Source of the DNA: Paeniglutamicibacter kerguelensis
GTDB taxonomy: Bacteria; Actinomycetota; Actinomycetes; Actinomycetales; Micrococcaceae
DNA length: 64,000 nucleotides
Direction: 5' to 3'
NCBI RefSeq assembly: GCF_017876535.1
Contig: NZ_JAGIOF010000001.1
Span: 1,178,001 to 1,242,000 of the forward strand
Shown here: piece after piece, positions 1 through 9,756 of the stretch
How positions within the stretch are numbered: the first letter of the stretch is position 1
How the letters are laid out: each line of letters opens with the position of its first letter
Notes under the pieces: generated by a model
The model's database searches: none
What the model saw: the letters and a program-made list of their open reading frames with translations, nothing else
What the model was told of the DNA's origin: nothing
Position numbers and translations under genes: made by a program

Positions 1-1
1 G

Positions 2-586
2 AAAGCGAGCTATCGCCGAGTTGGCACACTGACGAACCTGGCGGCCGTCGCCCCGGGGAAGTCAGGTCCCGCGGTTCGAAGTGCGGTGGCGTTGGCCGAT
101 GGAAGCAATCGGTTGGCGATTCGGGTTCAGCTCGGGGGATTGCGTTCGACCACCTACTACGGCATCTACAATACGGCGAAGCTTAAGGCACTCATGAAAA
201 AGGCGCCGGGGCAGAAGCTGTCGATTGAAAAAGCCAAGAACCTTCTTGTGACGCAATTCGTGGAACCGGTTACCCCGAACAATTCCTTTCAAGGCTTTGA
301 CATCAACGGTGTGGGAACCAACTCAAAGAACCTTTATGTTTTTGGAGGCTATTCGGGCCAGCCGCCCACCATCTACCGATATACCTGGACTAACACCGGA
401 CTCGTCGCGCATGTTCGAACCTATGTCTTGACGGGCCCCTCCATCAGCGGCGTCGAAGCCGAGGGCATCAAAGTCGAAGCCGATCCAACGAGCGGAGGAA
501 GCATACGCGTTGAAGTCGGACTCTTGCCGACTGAACGTGACAGTGCCGGCCGAAGGATTTTTCGACTGTATCGATTCGCCGAATGA
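2..586 (+). CDS. C-terminal part of a probable beta-propeller (TagC / phage receptor-binding-like) protein, 5' end outside window
   Basis: The frame is open from the first bases of the window to a TGA at 584-586, so the start lies upstream. About 194 residues are visible. Short repeated beta-strand-like stretches such as SFQGFDI, NLYVFGGYSG, TIYRYTW and VEAEGIKVE resemble blades of the propeller found in TagC-like proteins and staphylococcal phage receptor-binding proteins, where an E-x-E-G-I step is typical. That family link is from motif memory only. No catalytic residues can be pointed to. The product is probably secreted or cell-surface, but the signal peptide would be off the window. The nearest neighbours are glycosyltransferase genes on the opposite strand, which fits a surface role. 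Confidence 0.5.
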   Translation, partial: KASYRRVGTLTNLAAVAPGKSGPAVRSAVALADGSNRLAIRVQLGGLRSTTYYGIYNTAKLKALMKKAPGQKLSIEKAKNLLVTQFVEPVTPNNSFQGFDINGVGTNSKNLYVFGGYSGQPPTIYRYTWTNTGLVAHVRTYVLTGPSISGVEAEGIKVEADPTSGGSIRVEVGLLPTERDSAGRRIFRLYRFAE

Positions 587-1432
587 GAAACCCAAGATTC
601 GATCTATGGATGCGGTAGGAGCCGCACCTGCAGCACCGTAGCTCCAGTGGTGGGACCCACGCGAGGTTCAAGGTGGAGGAAGCAACCCCGTATCGAGTCC
701 GCAGAACTTGATTTCAAAACATGGCGCGAGAATAGGTGAGCCCATTGCGTGCGTCCAGAGCAATTCCATGGGTGCGTGCAATGTTTTTCAATCGTCGAAT
801 TCGAACGAGCCCGAGCCTTTCTCAACTGACCCTAGTGATGCATTCAGGATCATGAAAACCTGTATCGGAAGGAATGACGCTTTGCCCGGAGTCCCGTTCT
901 CGAGCTGTCCGCTGGCCAAATAGGTTCAGCACACCAACGGCGATTGCTAGGTGGCTTCCGCCCGCGCAGTTCATTCGCAGGGATCGGCCGACATCTAGAT
1001 ACATCGACTTTACACTGGGACCCATGAGGATGGAGGATGCCATTCTTGTACAGGACTGAAGGGCTTTTCACCAAGATCTAGTGACTAATACTTTCCTGCC
1101 TAAGACACGGAAATGCCCCGGAACCCGCAAAGGTTTCGGGGCATTTCCCAGAGATAGCGTCAGTCCAACAAATCGGTGGACGTGGACAGAGAACAAGCCT
1201 AGACATAGTTACTGAGTCCGTTAAAGCTGGGGAGTTGGGTCCTAGAAGCATACATTCTCAGTCAGGTGCGCCTTCATTCGTTACTCATGGTTCGGCGTTG
1301 AGAAACGGGTAAATCCCTACGCCAAATATTCTAACAATGGTAGTCTGACCAAAAATGTGCTATCAACTCACTTTCCTAGATTCCTATTGGTATCAGTCTT
1401 GTGCTGCGGCACAGCTACCAATACGAATCTAC
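587..1432. other. Gene-poor gap with one terminator-like hairpin and a possible gene remnant
   Basis: No convincing full gene is seen in this 846-base gap. A short + strand reading frame at 874-1059 (61 codons) ends in a plausible protein-like tail (RYIDFTLGP...) about 50 bases before a strong inverted repeat at 1111-1146, so it could be the 3' end of a decayed gene. The frame has no clear ribosome binding site or recognisable family. The stretch 1150-1432 is relatively AT-rich and appears empty. Confidence 0.4.
1111..1146. terminator. Terminator-like inverted repeat
   Basis: The arms AAATGCCCCGgAACCC (1111-1126) and GGTTTCGGGGCATTT (1132-1146) pair over about 15 bp with one small offset. 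The AAAT/ATTT ends give a short U-run in either direction. It could end transcripts from the + strand side and from the opposite side. Confidence 0.6.
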
Positions 1433-2917
1433 TCACTTTGAAGCAATCTCTGAAACGTGATTTTCTGCGAATTCCCCAGCTTGAAATGATCGCTTAGAGG
1501 CCAAGAATCGATCCGCAACAATCAATGTGATCGCCATACTTGTGGCCACTGCCGCCCAATAGGAGTACCGATAGTCAGAAGCCGGGACTATCGGGAAGTA
1601 ACCGACCAGGTACAACGTAGCCGAGCTTGCAAGCGCCACAATTTGAACGCGGAGATACTTAGCGCGCCAACCGACAGCGATGGTAGCAATCGAGGCAACA
1701 AACCAGAACCATGCAGAGAAGAGCCAAGGGAACGTCTTGTAGCCGAACTTGAGAACGTAGTCGGTAAGGACACTGTCAGCTTTGCCAGCGTTTACTTGAT
1801 ATTCGGCAGGTACAGATTCGATGTTTTGGGAAGGTCGATACACGCTTCCCGTGTCAAAGAGGAACCGAGCAAAAGTCTGTGTACGGTATGCAACATAATT
1901 CACCGGATTTGTTACGACCTCTTGGATCCAAAGGTTCCTCAGCTCGGTTTGCATGGCAATTGGTTCGAATGGTTTCCCGGTCGCACCCCTCCCGTAGCAT
2001 TTCCAATATGCATCCCAGATAATGCCCTTTGATTCACAATCTTTCTGGGCATTTATAAGTTTAGATTTCAGCTCTTCTGGGGCTTCTGAATTACGGATTC
2101 TATCGGCCGACATTGTGAAAATCACGTCATCTAGAAAAACTTGTGAGAGTTGTCCGGCAGGTTCGGGTTTTGCAACTGCCGTAAATGAAGCACTTGAAAG
2201 CAAAGTTACGATACCGAAAATGGCAATCGCGGCTACTGGGCCGAGGAGTCGGCGTTTCTTCGACGCGGTTAACCAAGGCTTGAACCGAGAGTTGTTTCGC
2301 CAAACGACGAACAGCAATACCACCAGCGGGAGGATGGCGAATGCCGCGTTCTTTCTAACTAGGACTCCGTATAGCAAGAAAAGAAATGCAGCTATCAGAA
2401 GTGGGACACGGAATTTTCGTGCCCTGTCTGCCAGAAGGGTCAAGGCAACGCCGATGAATAGTGCAATCATCATTTGGACGTCTTTCCACATCACGCCAAG
2501 GAAAGTAATGACATATGGCAAGAACACTATGCCGATGCCCAAAACGGAAACAGACCAGCGGCGTGTCAAATCGTGAAGATAGATGGAAAAGAGTGTGCCA
2601 GCGAGGAAGGCCAGAAGAATCTGGACTAGAGCCATTGCACCAATTTGCCCTGTTACCGTGTACAGCAGTCGCCAGGTCTCGGTCATGATGGCCGGGTGCC
2701 AGTCGTTAAGCGGGATATTCCCGAGAACCTGCTGCAACTGATAACTGGAATCATTGCTCATGCGGCCAGGCTTGTTTGCTGCCCACATGAACACGCTCCC
2801 CATGAGCGCAAAAACCGCTACAACCGAGATCCAAATATAGTCATTGCGCGTCCATGGTTCCCGATGGTCCGTTGTGATTGGGTTTGAGACACTGTCTACC
2901 TTGGAATTGGCATTCAC
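1433..2917 (-). CDS. Polytopic membrane protein, GT-C / DUF6020-like
   Basis: The 494-residue product has a short hydrophilic N-terminus followed by about ten or more hydrophobic segments, including WISVVAVFALMGSVFMWAA near 30-48 and a C-terminal pair near 430-470. An early non-membrane loop carries NDSSYQLQQVLGNIPLNDWHP, and a later short loop reads MWKDV. Acidic and lysine residues in the first loops are typical of GT-C-fold glycosyltransferases and of the DUF6020 group, which act at the membrane on lipid-linked sugars. That assignment is tentative. Its start overlaps the stop of the upstream GT2 gene by 4 bases (ATGA), so the two are probably translationally coupled and work together on a lipid-linked glycan. 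Confidence 0.6.
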   Translation of the reverse strand: MNANSKVDSVSNPITTDHREPWTRNDYIWISVVAVFALMGSVFMWAANKPGRMSNDSSYQLQQVLGNIPLNDWHPAIMTETWRLLYTVTGQIGAMALVQILLAFLAGTLFSIYLHDLTRRWSVSVLGIGIVFLPYVITFLGVMWKDVQMMIALFIGVALTLLADRARKFRVPLLIAAFLFLLYGVLVRKNAAFAILPLVVLLFVVWRNNSRFKPWLTASKKRRLLGPVAAIAIFGIVTLLSSASFTAVAKPEPAGQLSQVFLDDVIFTMSADRIRNSEAPEELKSKLINAQKDCESKGIIWDAYWKCYGRGATGKPFEPIAMQTELRNLWIQEVVTNPVNYVAYRTQTFARFLFDTGSVYRPSQNIESVPAEYQVNAGKADSVLTDYVLKFGYKTFPWLFSAWFWFVASIATIAVGWRAKYLRVQIVALASSATLYLVGYFPIVPASDYRYSYWAAVATSMAITLIVADRFLASKRSFQAGEFAENHVSEIASK

Positions 2918-3939
2918 GAGCTTTGCCCGATTCTGTAGAACATGGTGTCTTCAGCGGGAACATGGGCTGGAGGGTCCAAGCGCAGATAAGCCAGGCGCGC
3001 AGCTTCCCTACGAGCCCTTCTCACTCCACTCAATAGAACGCCTACTGAACTCACCAACACGGCCATACCCATCAACGCAGCCGAAAGGATTGCAGTGGGA
3101 AGGCGCGGAACAAGTCCCGTTTCGAAGAATTCGAATACGACAGGCAACCCTAATATCAGCGAGAGCGCACAGGCCAGAATGGTGACAACACCATGGAACA
3201 AGTTGGGTCGTTCGTTGCGAACCAGCTGGAAAATAACGTTGAGGATCTTCAGGCCGTCGGAGTAGGTGTTGAGCTTGCTTTCGCTTCCGGCGGGTCGATC
3301 CCGGAACCCCACCTTTTCCTCCACCTGAGGAAGGCGAAGAGCCATCATGTGGACGGTTAGCTCTGTTTCGATCTCAAATTCCTTTGAGATCGCAGGGAAC
3401 GATTTAACAAATCGACGCGAGAAAACGCGGTAGCCGGACAGCATGTCGGATACCTGCGAATGGAAAAGGAAACTAACGAGTCGATTGAACATCCGGTTGC
3501 CCATCTCATGGCCCGGTCGGTAGGATCCCGTCTCGCTGCTGTCCTTACGAACACCAAGCACATGGTCATACGGGCCCGAGAGAAGCGTGCCGATCATTCG
3601 GGGTAGATCCGCAGCTTCATAAGTGTCGTCCCCGTCGATGGTGACGTAGATATCGGCATCGATATCGGCGAAGGCACGGCGGATAACATTGCCCTTACCC
3701 TTGCGGGATTCAGACCGGACGATAGCGCCTGCTTCACGAGCCACGCGGACCGTTTCATCGCTACTGTTGTTGTCGTAAACGTAGACTTCCATGCTTGGGA
3801 CGGCGGCCTTGAGGTCACGTACAACCTTCGCTACCGTTTGCTCTTCGTTATAGCAAGGTACGATTGCTGCGATTCGGTGCGCTTCGTACCGATCGTTATC
3901 GGACAATATCTTCCCCATTTTCCAAATAGTCATACCCAA
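2914..3939 (-). CDS. GT2 glycosyltransferase, dolichyl-phosphate mannosyltransferase-like
   Basis: The 341-residue product opens with a GT2 nucleotide-sugar fold: IAAIVPCYNEEQTVAKV near residue 25, YVYDNNSSDET near 54, and the DxD-type metal site TIDGDDTYEA near 98. The catalytic region ends near 220, and two hydrophobic segments follow (about 250-270 and 280-305), as in polyprenyl-phosphate sugar transferases anchored in the membrane. The likely reaction is transfer of a sugar from an NDP-sugar to a polyprenyl phosphate carrier. The listed start is TTG at 3937-3939. An in-frame ATG two codons in (3931-3933) is equally possible, and neither has a strong ribosome site. It is the first gene of a two-gene unit with the polytopic protein downstream. 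Confidence 0.8.
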   Translation of the reverse strand: MGMTIWKMGKILSDNDRYEAHRIAAIVPCYNEEQTVAKVVRDLKAAVPSMEVYVYDNNSSDETVRVAREAGAIVRSESRKGKGNVIRRAFADIDADIYVTIDGDDTYEAADLPRMIGTLLSGPYDHVLGVRKDSSETGSYRPGHEMGNRMFNRLVSFLFHSQVSDMLSGYRVFSRRFVKSFPAISKEFEIETELTVHMMALRLPQVEEKVGFRDRPAGSESKLNTYSDGLKILNVIFQLVRNERPNLFHGVVTILACALSLILGLPVVFEFFETGLVPRLPTAILSAALMGMAVLVSSVGVLLSGVRRARREAARLAYLRLDPPAHVPAEDTMFYRIGQSS

Positions 3940-4973
3940 TGACAGTTAATTGGGCATACAAAACTGTGCCGCATTTTACGGAGGCACCGGTAGATATTAT
4001 CCATGTCGAACGACATGTGATCCAATTAGGGGTTCCGGCCACGGTGCTGCCATCTGGATTGTTCATGCGGCTAATGCCGGCCTTTCGGGTAATTCCCGCA
4101 CGGAGTGGCGTCGACCATCGGCCTGTACCGTGCCAATCGCATTGACGATATGGACCTTGATTTCTCGTCAGGGCACGCGCTGGGGCACTATTTGCGGATC
4201 GCAGTCTGGCCGTGAACTGTCTGTGATTGGAATCTTGTGGCGATTCCCAAACGATTTAGCGAGCGGGCGTGATCGTTGGGCGCCCCGATGAGCTAGGCCT
4301 GTGAGGTGGCCGGGACATCGTTTCCGGACAGCGCCGTCAGCGATACCCAGGCCAGCAACTGAGGCTGTAGGATCGCGGCGGCTACAGCAATCAAAAAATT
4401 TGTAGATGATTAGGTGACGCTCACGACTGCGATGGAGCAGATGCATTGAGCTGTTATTGAGTAGTGGCGGCGTGTCAGCATCCCCAAAGGTCCACTAAAA
4501 GTGACTGGTCCCAACTCCCACAGGATTGGTAGTTGGTAGTTGGTAGTTGGCTACTTGGCGATGGAGCGCTTGGTGTGCAGCCGAGGCATTTGCCTACGGT
4601 CTTACGGATGGTGGCTGCCTGAGCGGAACATTTCGCGCCAACGCATTCCCAGCAGTCGAGAAAACAACTGGGCTCGGGCCTCCATGAAGTTTCGGACAAT
4701 GAATTCGCCCGGGTGATCGGGCATCGGCCGAGATTCAAGGCCCATGCCCGAGAGCAATGATGACAACGCCTGCTGAGCCTTTGCTGCTTTTCTCGGCCAT
4801 GAACCCACTGGAATTTCAATTTCATGTGAAGAAGTTCACAAAGCGTGCTATTGGGTTCGTAACATCATGCAGTGAACCCCGAAGTATGACGCGGCGGGCG
4901 ATAATCTGGCATCTGGTCCGGCTGTCGTTCGGGCCAAGCATCCAGCCCACTGAAATAGCAAAGGTGCCACCCC
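3940..4973. other. About 1 kb gap without a recognised gene
   Basis: No full-length gene is convincing here. Two traces might be gene remnants. One is a + strand stretch ending at the TGA near 4202 that reads as a plausible protein tail (GLYRANRIDDMDLDFSSG). The other is a minus-strand frame of 68 codons at 4602-4808. Neither has a clear start signal or a family I recognise. A short tandem repeat sits at 4526-4550. The last 50 bases are the leader of serA, including AAAGGTG about 7 bases before its GTG start. Confidence 0.4.
4526..4550. repeat. Tandem 7-bp repeat TTGGTAG, about 3.6 copies
   Basis: Three exact copies of TTGGTAG (4526-4532, 4533-4539, 4540-4546) are followed by a partial TTGG. 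It lies in a gene-free gap and is probably slippage-prone; no function is evident. Confidence 0.85.
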
Positions 4974-6569
4974 GTGTCTGTAAACAAGCCAGTCGTCCTT
5001 TTGGCCGAAGAACTCTCGCCCGCAACCGTTGCGGCCCTGGGTCCCGATTTCGAAATTCGCCAGACCGACGGTGCGGACCGCTCCCAGCTGTTGGCCGCCA
5101 TTGCTGACGTTGATGCAATCCTCGTGCGTTCGGCAACCCAAGTGGATGCCGAGGCCATTGCCGCTGCCAAGAACCTTAAGGTCATCGCCCGCGCCGGCGT
5201 CGGCTTGGACAATGTCGATATCAAGGCCGCCACTCAGGCAGGTGTCATGGTCGTAAACGCCCCGACCTCCAACATCATCTCCGCAGCCGAGCTGACGGTG
5301 GGACACATCGTATCGTTGGCGCGTCGGATCCCTGCGGCAAACGCTTCGCTGAAGGGTGGCGCATGGAAGCGTAGCTCCTACACCGGAATTGAGCTGTTTG
5401 AGAAGAAGGCCGGCATCATTGGCCTTGGCCGCATCGGCGCCTTGGTTGCCGCCCGGCTTCAGGGCTTTGGCATGGATATCCTCGCCTATGACCCATACAT
5501 CACCCCTGCCCGCGCCCAGCAGCTTGGTGTCACGTTGGTTAGCCTGGATGAGTTGTTGGCCCAGTCTGACTTCATCACCATCCACATGCCCAAGACGACG
5601 GAAACCCTGGGCATGCTTGGCAAGGACGCCTTTGCGAAAATGAAGAAGTCGGCCTACGTCATCAACGTTGCCCGCGGTGGCCTTGTCGATGAAGACGCCC
5701 TATACACGGCATTGAAAAATGAAGAAATCGCTGGCGCCGGCATTGACGTTTTCGTCAAGGAGCCAAGCGTCGATATGCCGTTCTTCGAGTTCGAGAATGT
5801 CACTGTCACCCCGCACCTCGGAGCATCGACCGACGAAGCCCAAGAAAAGGCCGGAGTTTCGGTTGCAAAGTCCGTACGCCTGGCATTGGCCGGCGAGCTC
5901 GTGCCTGACGCGGTCAACGTTGCAGGTGGCGTCATCGATGAAAACGTTCGCCCGGGCATCCCGCTGATTGAAAAGCTGGGACGAATCTTCAACGCATTGA
6001 CCGTTGGTTCGTTGACCAGCATCGACGTTGTGGTTGCCGGTGAAATCGCCTCCCTGGATGTGAAGGCCCTCGAGCTTTCAGCTCTCAAGGGCGTCTTCAT
6101 GGACGTGGTTTCGGATCAGGTCTCCTACGTCAACGCCCCGGTGCTCGCCGAACAGCGCGGCGTTGCAACGCGCTTGGTTACAAGCCCGGATTCCCCTGAG
6201 TACCGCAACCTCCTCACCATTAAGGGCGCGTCCTCGGAAGGTGCCCAGCTTTCCGTTGCCGGCACCCTGACCGGTCCGAAGCAGATTGAAAAGCTCGTAG
6301 GCATCAACGGTTACGAAGTCGAAATTCCCGTCACCGATCACATGATCGTGTTGAGCTATGCGGACCGTCCGGGCGTCATCGGCACCCTGGGCAACGTCTT
6401 CGGCGAACAGGGCGTAAACATTGCTGGCATGCAGGTGGCTCGCAAGCAAGAACGTGGCGAAGCCTTGGCCGTACTTGCGGTTGATTCGGCCCTGCCGGCC
6501 GGCGTGCTAGACATCGTCGGAGCGGCAATCGGCGCCACCGTGGCGCGCGAAATCAACCTCGAAGGCTAA
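4974..6569 (+). CDS. serA: D-3-phosphoglycerate dehydrogenase
   Basis: SerA catalyses NAD-dependent oxidation of 3-phosphoglycerate to 3-phosphohydroxypyruvate, the first step of serine synthesis in the cytoplasm. The 531-residue length is that of the long actinobacterial form. Domain order is an N-terminal substrate domain, a Rossmann NAD domain with GLGRIG near 150, the conserved RAGVGLDNVD near 72, the catalytic histidine in VTPHLGAST near 280, an intervening ASB domain, and a C-terminal ACT domain (DRPGVIGTLGNVFGEQGVNIA near 463-484) that usually mediates serine feedback. The GTG start at 4974 is chosen because AAAGGTG lies just upstream and homologues begin here. It appears to be a single-gene unit; the ilvC gene often found upstream in relatives is absent. 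Confidence 0.96.
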   Translation: MSVNKPVVLLAEELSPATVAALGPDFEIRQTDGADRSQLLAAIADVDAILVRSATQVDAEAIAAAKNLKVIARAGVGLDNVDIKAATQAGVMVVNAPTSNIISAAELTVGHIVSLARRIPAANASLKGGAWKRSSYTGIELFEKKAGIIGLGRIGALVAARLQGFGMDILAYDPYITPARAQQLGVTLVSLDELLAQSDFITIHMPKTTETLGMLGKDAFAKMKKSAYVINVARGGLVDEDALYTALKNEEIAGAGIDVFVKEPSVDMPFFEFENVTVTPHLGASTDEAQEKAGVSVAKSVRLALAGELVPDAVNVAGGVIDENVRPGIPLIEKLGRIFNALTVGSLTSIDVVVAGEIASLDVKALELSALKGVFMDVVSDQVSYVNAPVLAEQRGVATRLVTSPDSPEYRNLLTIKGASSEGAQLSVAGTLTGPKQIEKLVGINGYEVEIPVTDHMIVLSYADRPGVIGTLGNVFGEQGVNIAGMQVARKQERGEALAVLAVDSALPAGVLDIVGAAIGATVAREINLEG

Positions 6570-6803
6570 TCGCCTCAACCAGTAGCGCATAGCGTGCCTC
6601 GCACCTGCCAGTGCTTTCCGGGAACAAATCCCGTGAATAGTTGCGGCGGCGTGTGGGGCACGTTTTGTCTTTGCCTACTATGAGGCCGGACGGTCCGATG
6701 CTCAGGAAGCACGGAGCGTTGGCTTACCCAGTGGATTGCTGGGAACTCCCTGTGTAGAGATGAGTTGATCCGCGCGTTTCGCCAACTCAACCGCCCAAGA
6801 GCA

Positions 6804-6809
6804 TAGGAT
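6804..6809 (+). promoter_or_regulatory. Probable leaderless -10 box (TAGGAT) for the NYN gene
   Basis: TAGGAT fits the actinobacterial TAnnnT -10 consensus and ends exactly 6 bases before the ATG at 6816, so transcription could start at or next to the start codon. An alternative is the weak AAGG just before the ATG acting as a ribosome site. Confidence 0.5.
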
Positions 6810-6815
6810 CAAGGT

Positions 6816-7859
6816 ATGATGTCACAGAGCGCTATTTTCGTGGACGCAAGCTTTCTACTGGCAATAGGAGGGCACCGAACTTCTGGGACAACTCTGCGCG
6901 CAGCCTTTACCGTGAACTACGAGGCCCTGATTGAAGGAATCCTTAAAACTGCCAAGGATTCTTCCGGCTTGGAGAACCTTCGCGTCTATTGGTACGACGC
7001 TGCGAAGGATGCCATCTTCACCGATCAGCACAAACGCATTGGCCTACTACCAGGCGTCAAGGTTCGTTTGGGGCGTATTTCCTTCAACGGCGAGCAAAAG
7101 GGCGTAGACCTGAAACTGGCTCTGGACCTTGTCGGGATTGCCCGAAATCGCGCTGCTTCGGTGGCGTTCCTCGTATCGGGCGACGACGACTTGGCCGAGG
7201 CCGTCGAAGAAGCCCAGGACCTGGGCATGAAGGTGGTGCTCATTGGCGTGGAGAAGGCGGACCACCGCTTGGGAGTGGCTTCGGTTGCTGAGCACTTGGC
7301 CCTCCGGGTCGACAGCATTATCACCCTGCCCGAAGAACTCATTGCCTCATCCTTCATGAAGGCCGTGACTTGGGATCCGGAACATGCGGCCCAATCTGCC
7401 GCCATTGCCAGCGCAGGCACCCAAGCCAAGATCATCGGGGATGCAGCGGAAGAACTGCCCGTCACGACTAAGCCCGGGGTTCCGAGGCCTCCCTCACCGG
7501 CGCTGTTGCAATCCCGTCCCAAGGCCCAGCCCATGGCGACGGCAACACCGCCTGATTATCAACTCGTCTACAGCTCAACGCAGCAGACCTCGGGATTCGC
7601 AACCGGCACGTCCCGCGACCCTTCGGACATGGATGTGGCCGAGGAAGTCGGTGCCAGCGTCGCACGGAACTGGCACGCCAGCACCACGCAAGCGGAGCTC
7701 AAGGACTTGCTTGCGGACCGCCCGCTGTTGCCGGCGGAAATCGACCGGGTACTGCTCAAGGATTGCGCCCAGCGCATTGGCGAGTGGAAGACGGATCTGC
7801 AGGATGTCCGAAGAGCACTCCGCATCGCCTTTTGGGACCAAATCGATCGGCTCACATAG
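6816..7859 (+). CDS. NYN-domain (PIN-like) putative ribonuclease
   Basis: Residues 1-165 form a NYN domain of the LabA/DUF88 type: IFVDASFLL with D10, GVDLKLALDLV with D98 and D104, and VSGDDDLAEAV with D123-D125. These acidic positions form the metal site of PIN-fold nucleases, so RNA cleavage is plausible, though no substrate is known. Residues 200-265 are a proline- and alanine-rich linker, followed by a 75-residue helical C-terminal domain (ELKDLLADRPLLPAEIDRVLLK...) of unknown role, as in other actinobacterial proteins of this type. The gene stands alone between serA and metG. The start is the first of two adjacent ATGs, which a -10-like box places at a probable leaderless transcript end. 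Confidence 0.82.
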   Translation: MMSQSAIFVDASFLLAIGGHRTSGTTLRAAFTVNYEALIEGILKTAKDSSGLENLRVYWYDAAKDAIFTDQHKRIGLLPGVKVRLGRISFNGEQKGVDLKLALDLVGIARNRAASVAFLVSGDDDLAEAVEEAQDLGMKVVLIGVEKADHRLGVASVAEHLALRVDSIITLPEELIASSFMKAVTWDPEHAAQSAAIASAGTQAKIIGDAAEELPVTTKPGVPRPPSPALLQSRPKAQPMATATPPDYQLVYSSTQQTSGFATGTSRDPSDMDVAEEVGASVARNWHASTTQAELKDLLADRPLLPAEIDRVLLKDCAQRIGEWKTDLQDVRRALRIAFWDQIDRLT

Positions 7860-7893
7860 TGTTTCCGATGGGCGGATTACTGCCAAACTACGG

Positions 7894-7899
7894 TAGATT
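7894..7899 (+). promoter_or_regulatory. Probable leaderless -10 box (TAGATT) for metG
   Basis: TAGATT matches TAnnnT and ends 6 bases before the GTG at 7906. There is no room for a separate ribosome binding site, which supports a leaderless metG mRNA. Confidence 0.55.
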
Positions 7900-7905
7900 T
7901 CTAGG

Positions 7906-9459
7906 GTGACTTCTGAGCAGACTCCGTTTTATATCACCACCGCCATTTCCTACCCGAACGGCGTGCCACACATCGGGCATGCCTACGAGGTAATCGCGAC
8001 CGACACCATGGCACGTTTCAAGCGACTTGACGGCTTTGACGTGTTCTTCATGACCGGTACCGACGAGCATGGCCAAAAGATGTTGCAGACTGCGGAGAAG
8101 CAGGGAATTACCCCGCGCGAGCTGGCCCAGCGGAATTCGGATGCGTTCCAGGCCATGAACGACGAGCTGGGCATCAGCTACGATCGCTTCATTCGCACCA
8201 CCGACTCCGACCACTATGCCGCTGCCCAAGCCATCTGGAAGCGCATGGAGGCCAACGGCGACATCTACCTGGACATGTACGCGGGCTGGTACTCGGTGCG
8301 CGACGAGGCTTTTCACGCCGAAGAAGACACCGAAGTTCGTGAAGACGGGGTGCGATACTCCAAGGAAACCGACACCGAGGTTACCTGGACCGAAGAGGAA
8401 TCGTATTTCTTCAAGCTCTCGTCCTACCAGGACAAGCTGCTTGAGCTTTACAAGTCTCAGCCCGACTTCGGCGCGCCACACTCCCGCTTCAACGAGGTCA
8501 TTCGCTTCGTCGAACGCGGGCTGGAAGACCTGTCGATTTCGCGCACGACTTTTGACTGGGGAGTTCCGGTTCCGGGCAACAAGGACCACGTCATGTACGT
8601 GTGGGTCGACGCGTTGACCAACTACCTGACGGGCACCGGGTTCCCCGACGTCGAGGCCGAATCCTTCAAGAAGTACTGGCCAGCCGATGTGCATGTGATC
8701 GGCAAGGACATTTCGCGCTTCCACGCCATCTACTGGCCCGCTTTCCTGATGTCGGCGAAATTGCCTTTGCCCAAGCGCGTGATGATCCACGGCTTCCTTC
8801 ACAACAACGGCGTGAAGATGTCCAAGTCACTAGGCAACGTTGTTTCACCCACCGATTTCATTTCCCAGTACGGTCTGGACCAGGTCCGCTACTTCTTCCT
8901 GCGCGAAGTCCCGTTTGGTGCCGATGGCAGCTACAACCATGAAGTTATCGTGGCCCGCATGAACTCGGATCTCGCCAACAATCTCGGCAACCTTGCCCAG
9001 CGATCGCTGTCCATGGTGGCCAAGAACTGCGGGGGAGCGGTTCCCACCCCGGGCGATTTCACCGAAGCCGACCAGAACATCCTGGCCGAGGCCGGCAAGC
9101 TTCTCGATCTTTGCCGCGATTCATACTCGCGTCAGGAGTTCAGCAAGGCGCTCGAAGCCATTTGGACAGTGCTGGGCAACACGAACGCCTACTTCGCCGA
9201 CCAAGCCCCTTGGGTGTTGCGGAAAACCGACGTCGCGCGCATGGAAACCGTCTTGTACGTGACCTTGGAAGTCGTCCGCCGAGTGGCGCTCCTGGTGCAG
9301 CCGGTTATGCCAACTGCCGCGTCATCGCTGCTTGAAGTCTTGGGCCAGCCCGAGGGTTCGGCGCGAGATTTCGATGCATTCGATACTGCGTTGGTGGCTG
9401 GCACGGAGCTGCCGGCACCGACACCGATTTTCCCGAAGTACGAAGAACCGGTTCAATAA
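7906..9459 (+). CDS. metG: Methionyl-tRNA synthetase
   Basis: This enzyme charges tRNA-Met with methionine using ATP in the cytoplasm. The class I signatures are present: HIGH at residues 22-25 and KMSKS at about 305-309. The 517-residue product is the short MetG form: it lacks the multi-cysteine zinc knuckle of the E. coli enzyme and the C-terminal tRNA-binding dimerisation domain, as is usual in mycobacteria and relatives. The anticodon-binding helical domain fills roughly residues 370-500. The GTG at 7906 is chosen because the protein then begins as homologues do and a TAGATT box sits 6 bases upstream. A perfect hairpin terminator follows the stop. Confidence 0.96.
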   Translation: MTSEQTPFYITTAISYPNGVPHIGHAYEVIATDTMARFKRLDGFDVFFMTGTDEHGQKMLQTAEKQGITPRELAQRNSDAFQAMNDELGISYDRFIRTTDSDHYAAAQAIWKRMEANGDIYLDMYAGWYSVRDEAFHAEEDTEVREDGVRYSKETDTEVTWTEEESYFFKLSSYQDKLLELYKSQPDFGAPHSRFNEVIRFVERGLEDLSISRTTFDWGVPVPGNKDHVMYVWVDALTNYLTGTGFPDVEAESFKKYWPADVHVIGKDISRFHAIYWPAFLMSAKLPLPKRVMIHGFLHNNGVKMSKSLGNVVSPTDFISQYGLDQVRYFFLREVPFGADGSYNHEVIVARMNSDLANNLGNLAQRSLSMVAKNCGGAVPTPGDFTEADQNILAEAGKLLDLCRDSYSRQEFSKALEAIWTVLGNTNAYFADQAPWVLRKTDVARMETVLYVTLEVVRRVALLVQPVMPTAASSLLEVLGQPEGSARDFDAFDTALVAGTELPAPTPIFPKYEEPVQ

Positions 9460-9487
9460 TCGGACTTTTGGCACTCGCATAGACGAT

Positions 9488-9537
9488 GGCCGGGTGCGTG
9501 GATGCTTTGCCTTTGCACAGCATCCACGCACCCGGCC
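9488..9537 (+). terminator. Strong hairpin terminator after metG
   Basis: Two 19-base arms (9488-9506 and 9519-9537, beginning GGCCGGGTGC and ending GCACCCGGCC) are perfectly complementary around a 12-base loop and are followed by TTCTTG. The hairpin lies 28 bases after the metG stop, facing the convergent response-regulator gene. Confidence 0.88.
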
Positions 9538-9756
9538 TTCTTGCTGCCCCACAAATGGGCCTTGTGAGCCCATGTCCACTGGGAACCTTTGGCTGAGGAT
9601 TGAGCCGTGTCACGGTTCGCCGGCCGCAAGGGGCAGAGCGGTAAATGGGTGCTTCCAGCATCCATCCCCTTGAATCACCCACAACCAAGTACATTGGAGC
9701 GGGTAACCAGTGAACCGCAATCGCCTGCTTCGGTTCTCTGCCCCGCAAGCACCAGT

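Noticed and set aside
4526..4550. Possible CRISPR-like repeat
   Set aside because: The unit is 7 bp with no spacers. No CRISPR array or cas gene is seen anywhere in the window.
7888..8802. Long minus-strand open frame of 304 codons opposite metG
   Set aside because: It lies wholly over metG, whose protein has unmistakable synthetase motifs; the opposite frame has no family signs and is a product of high-GC codon use.
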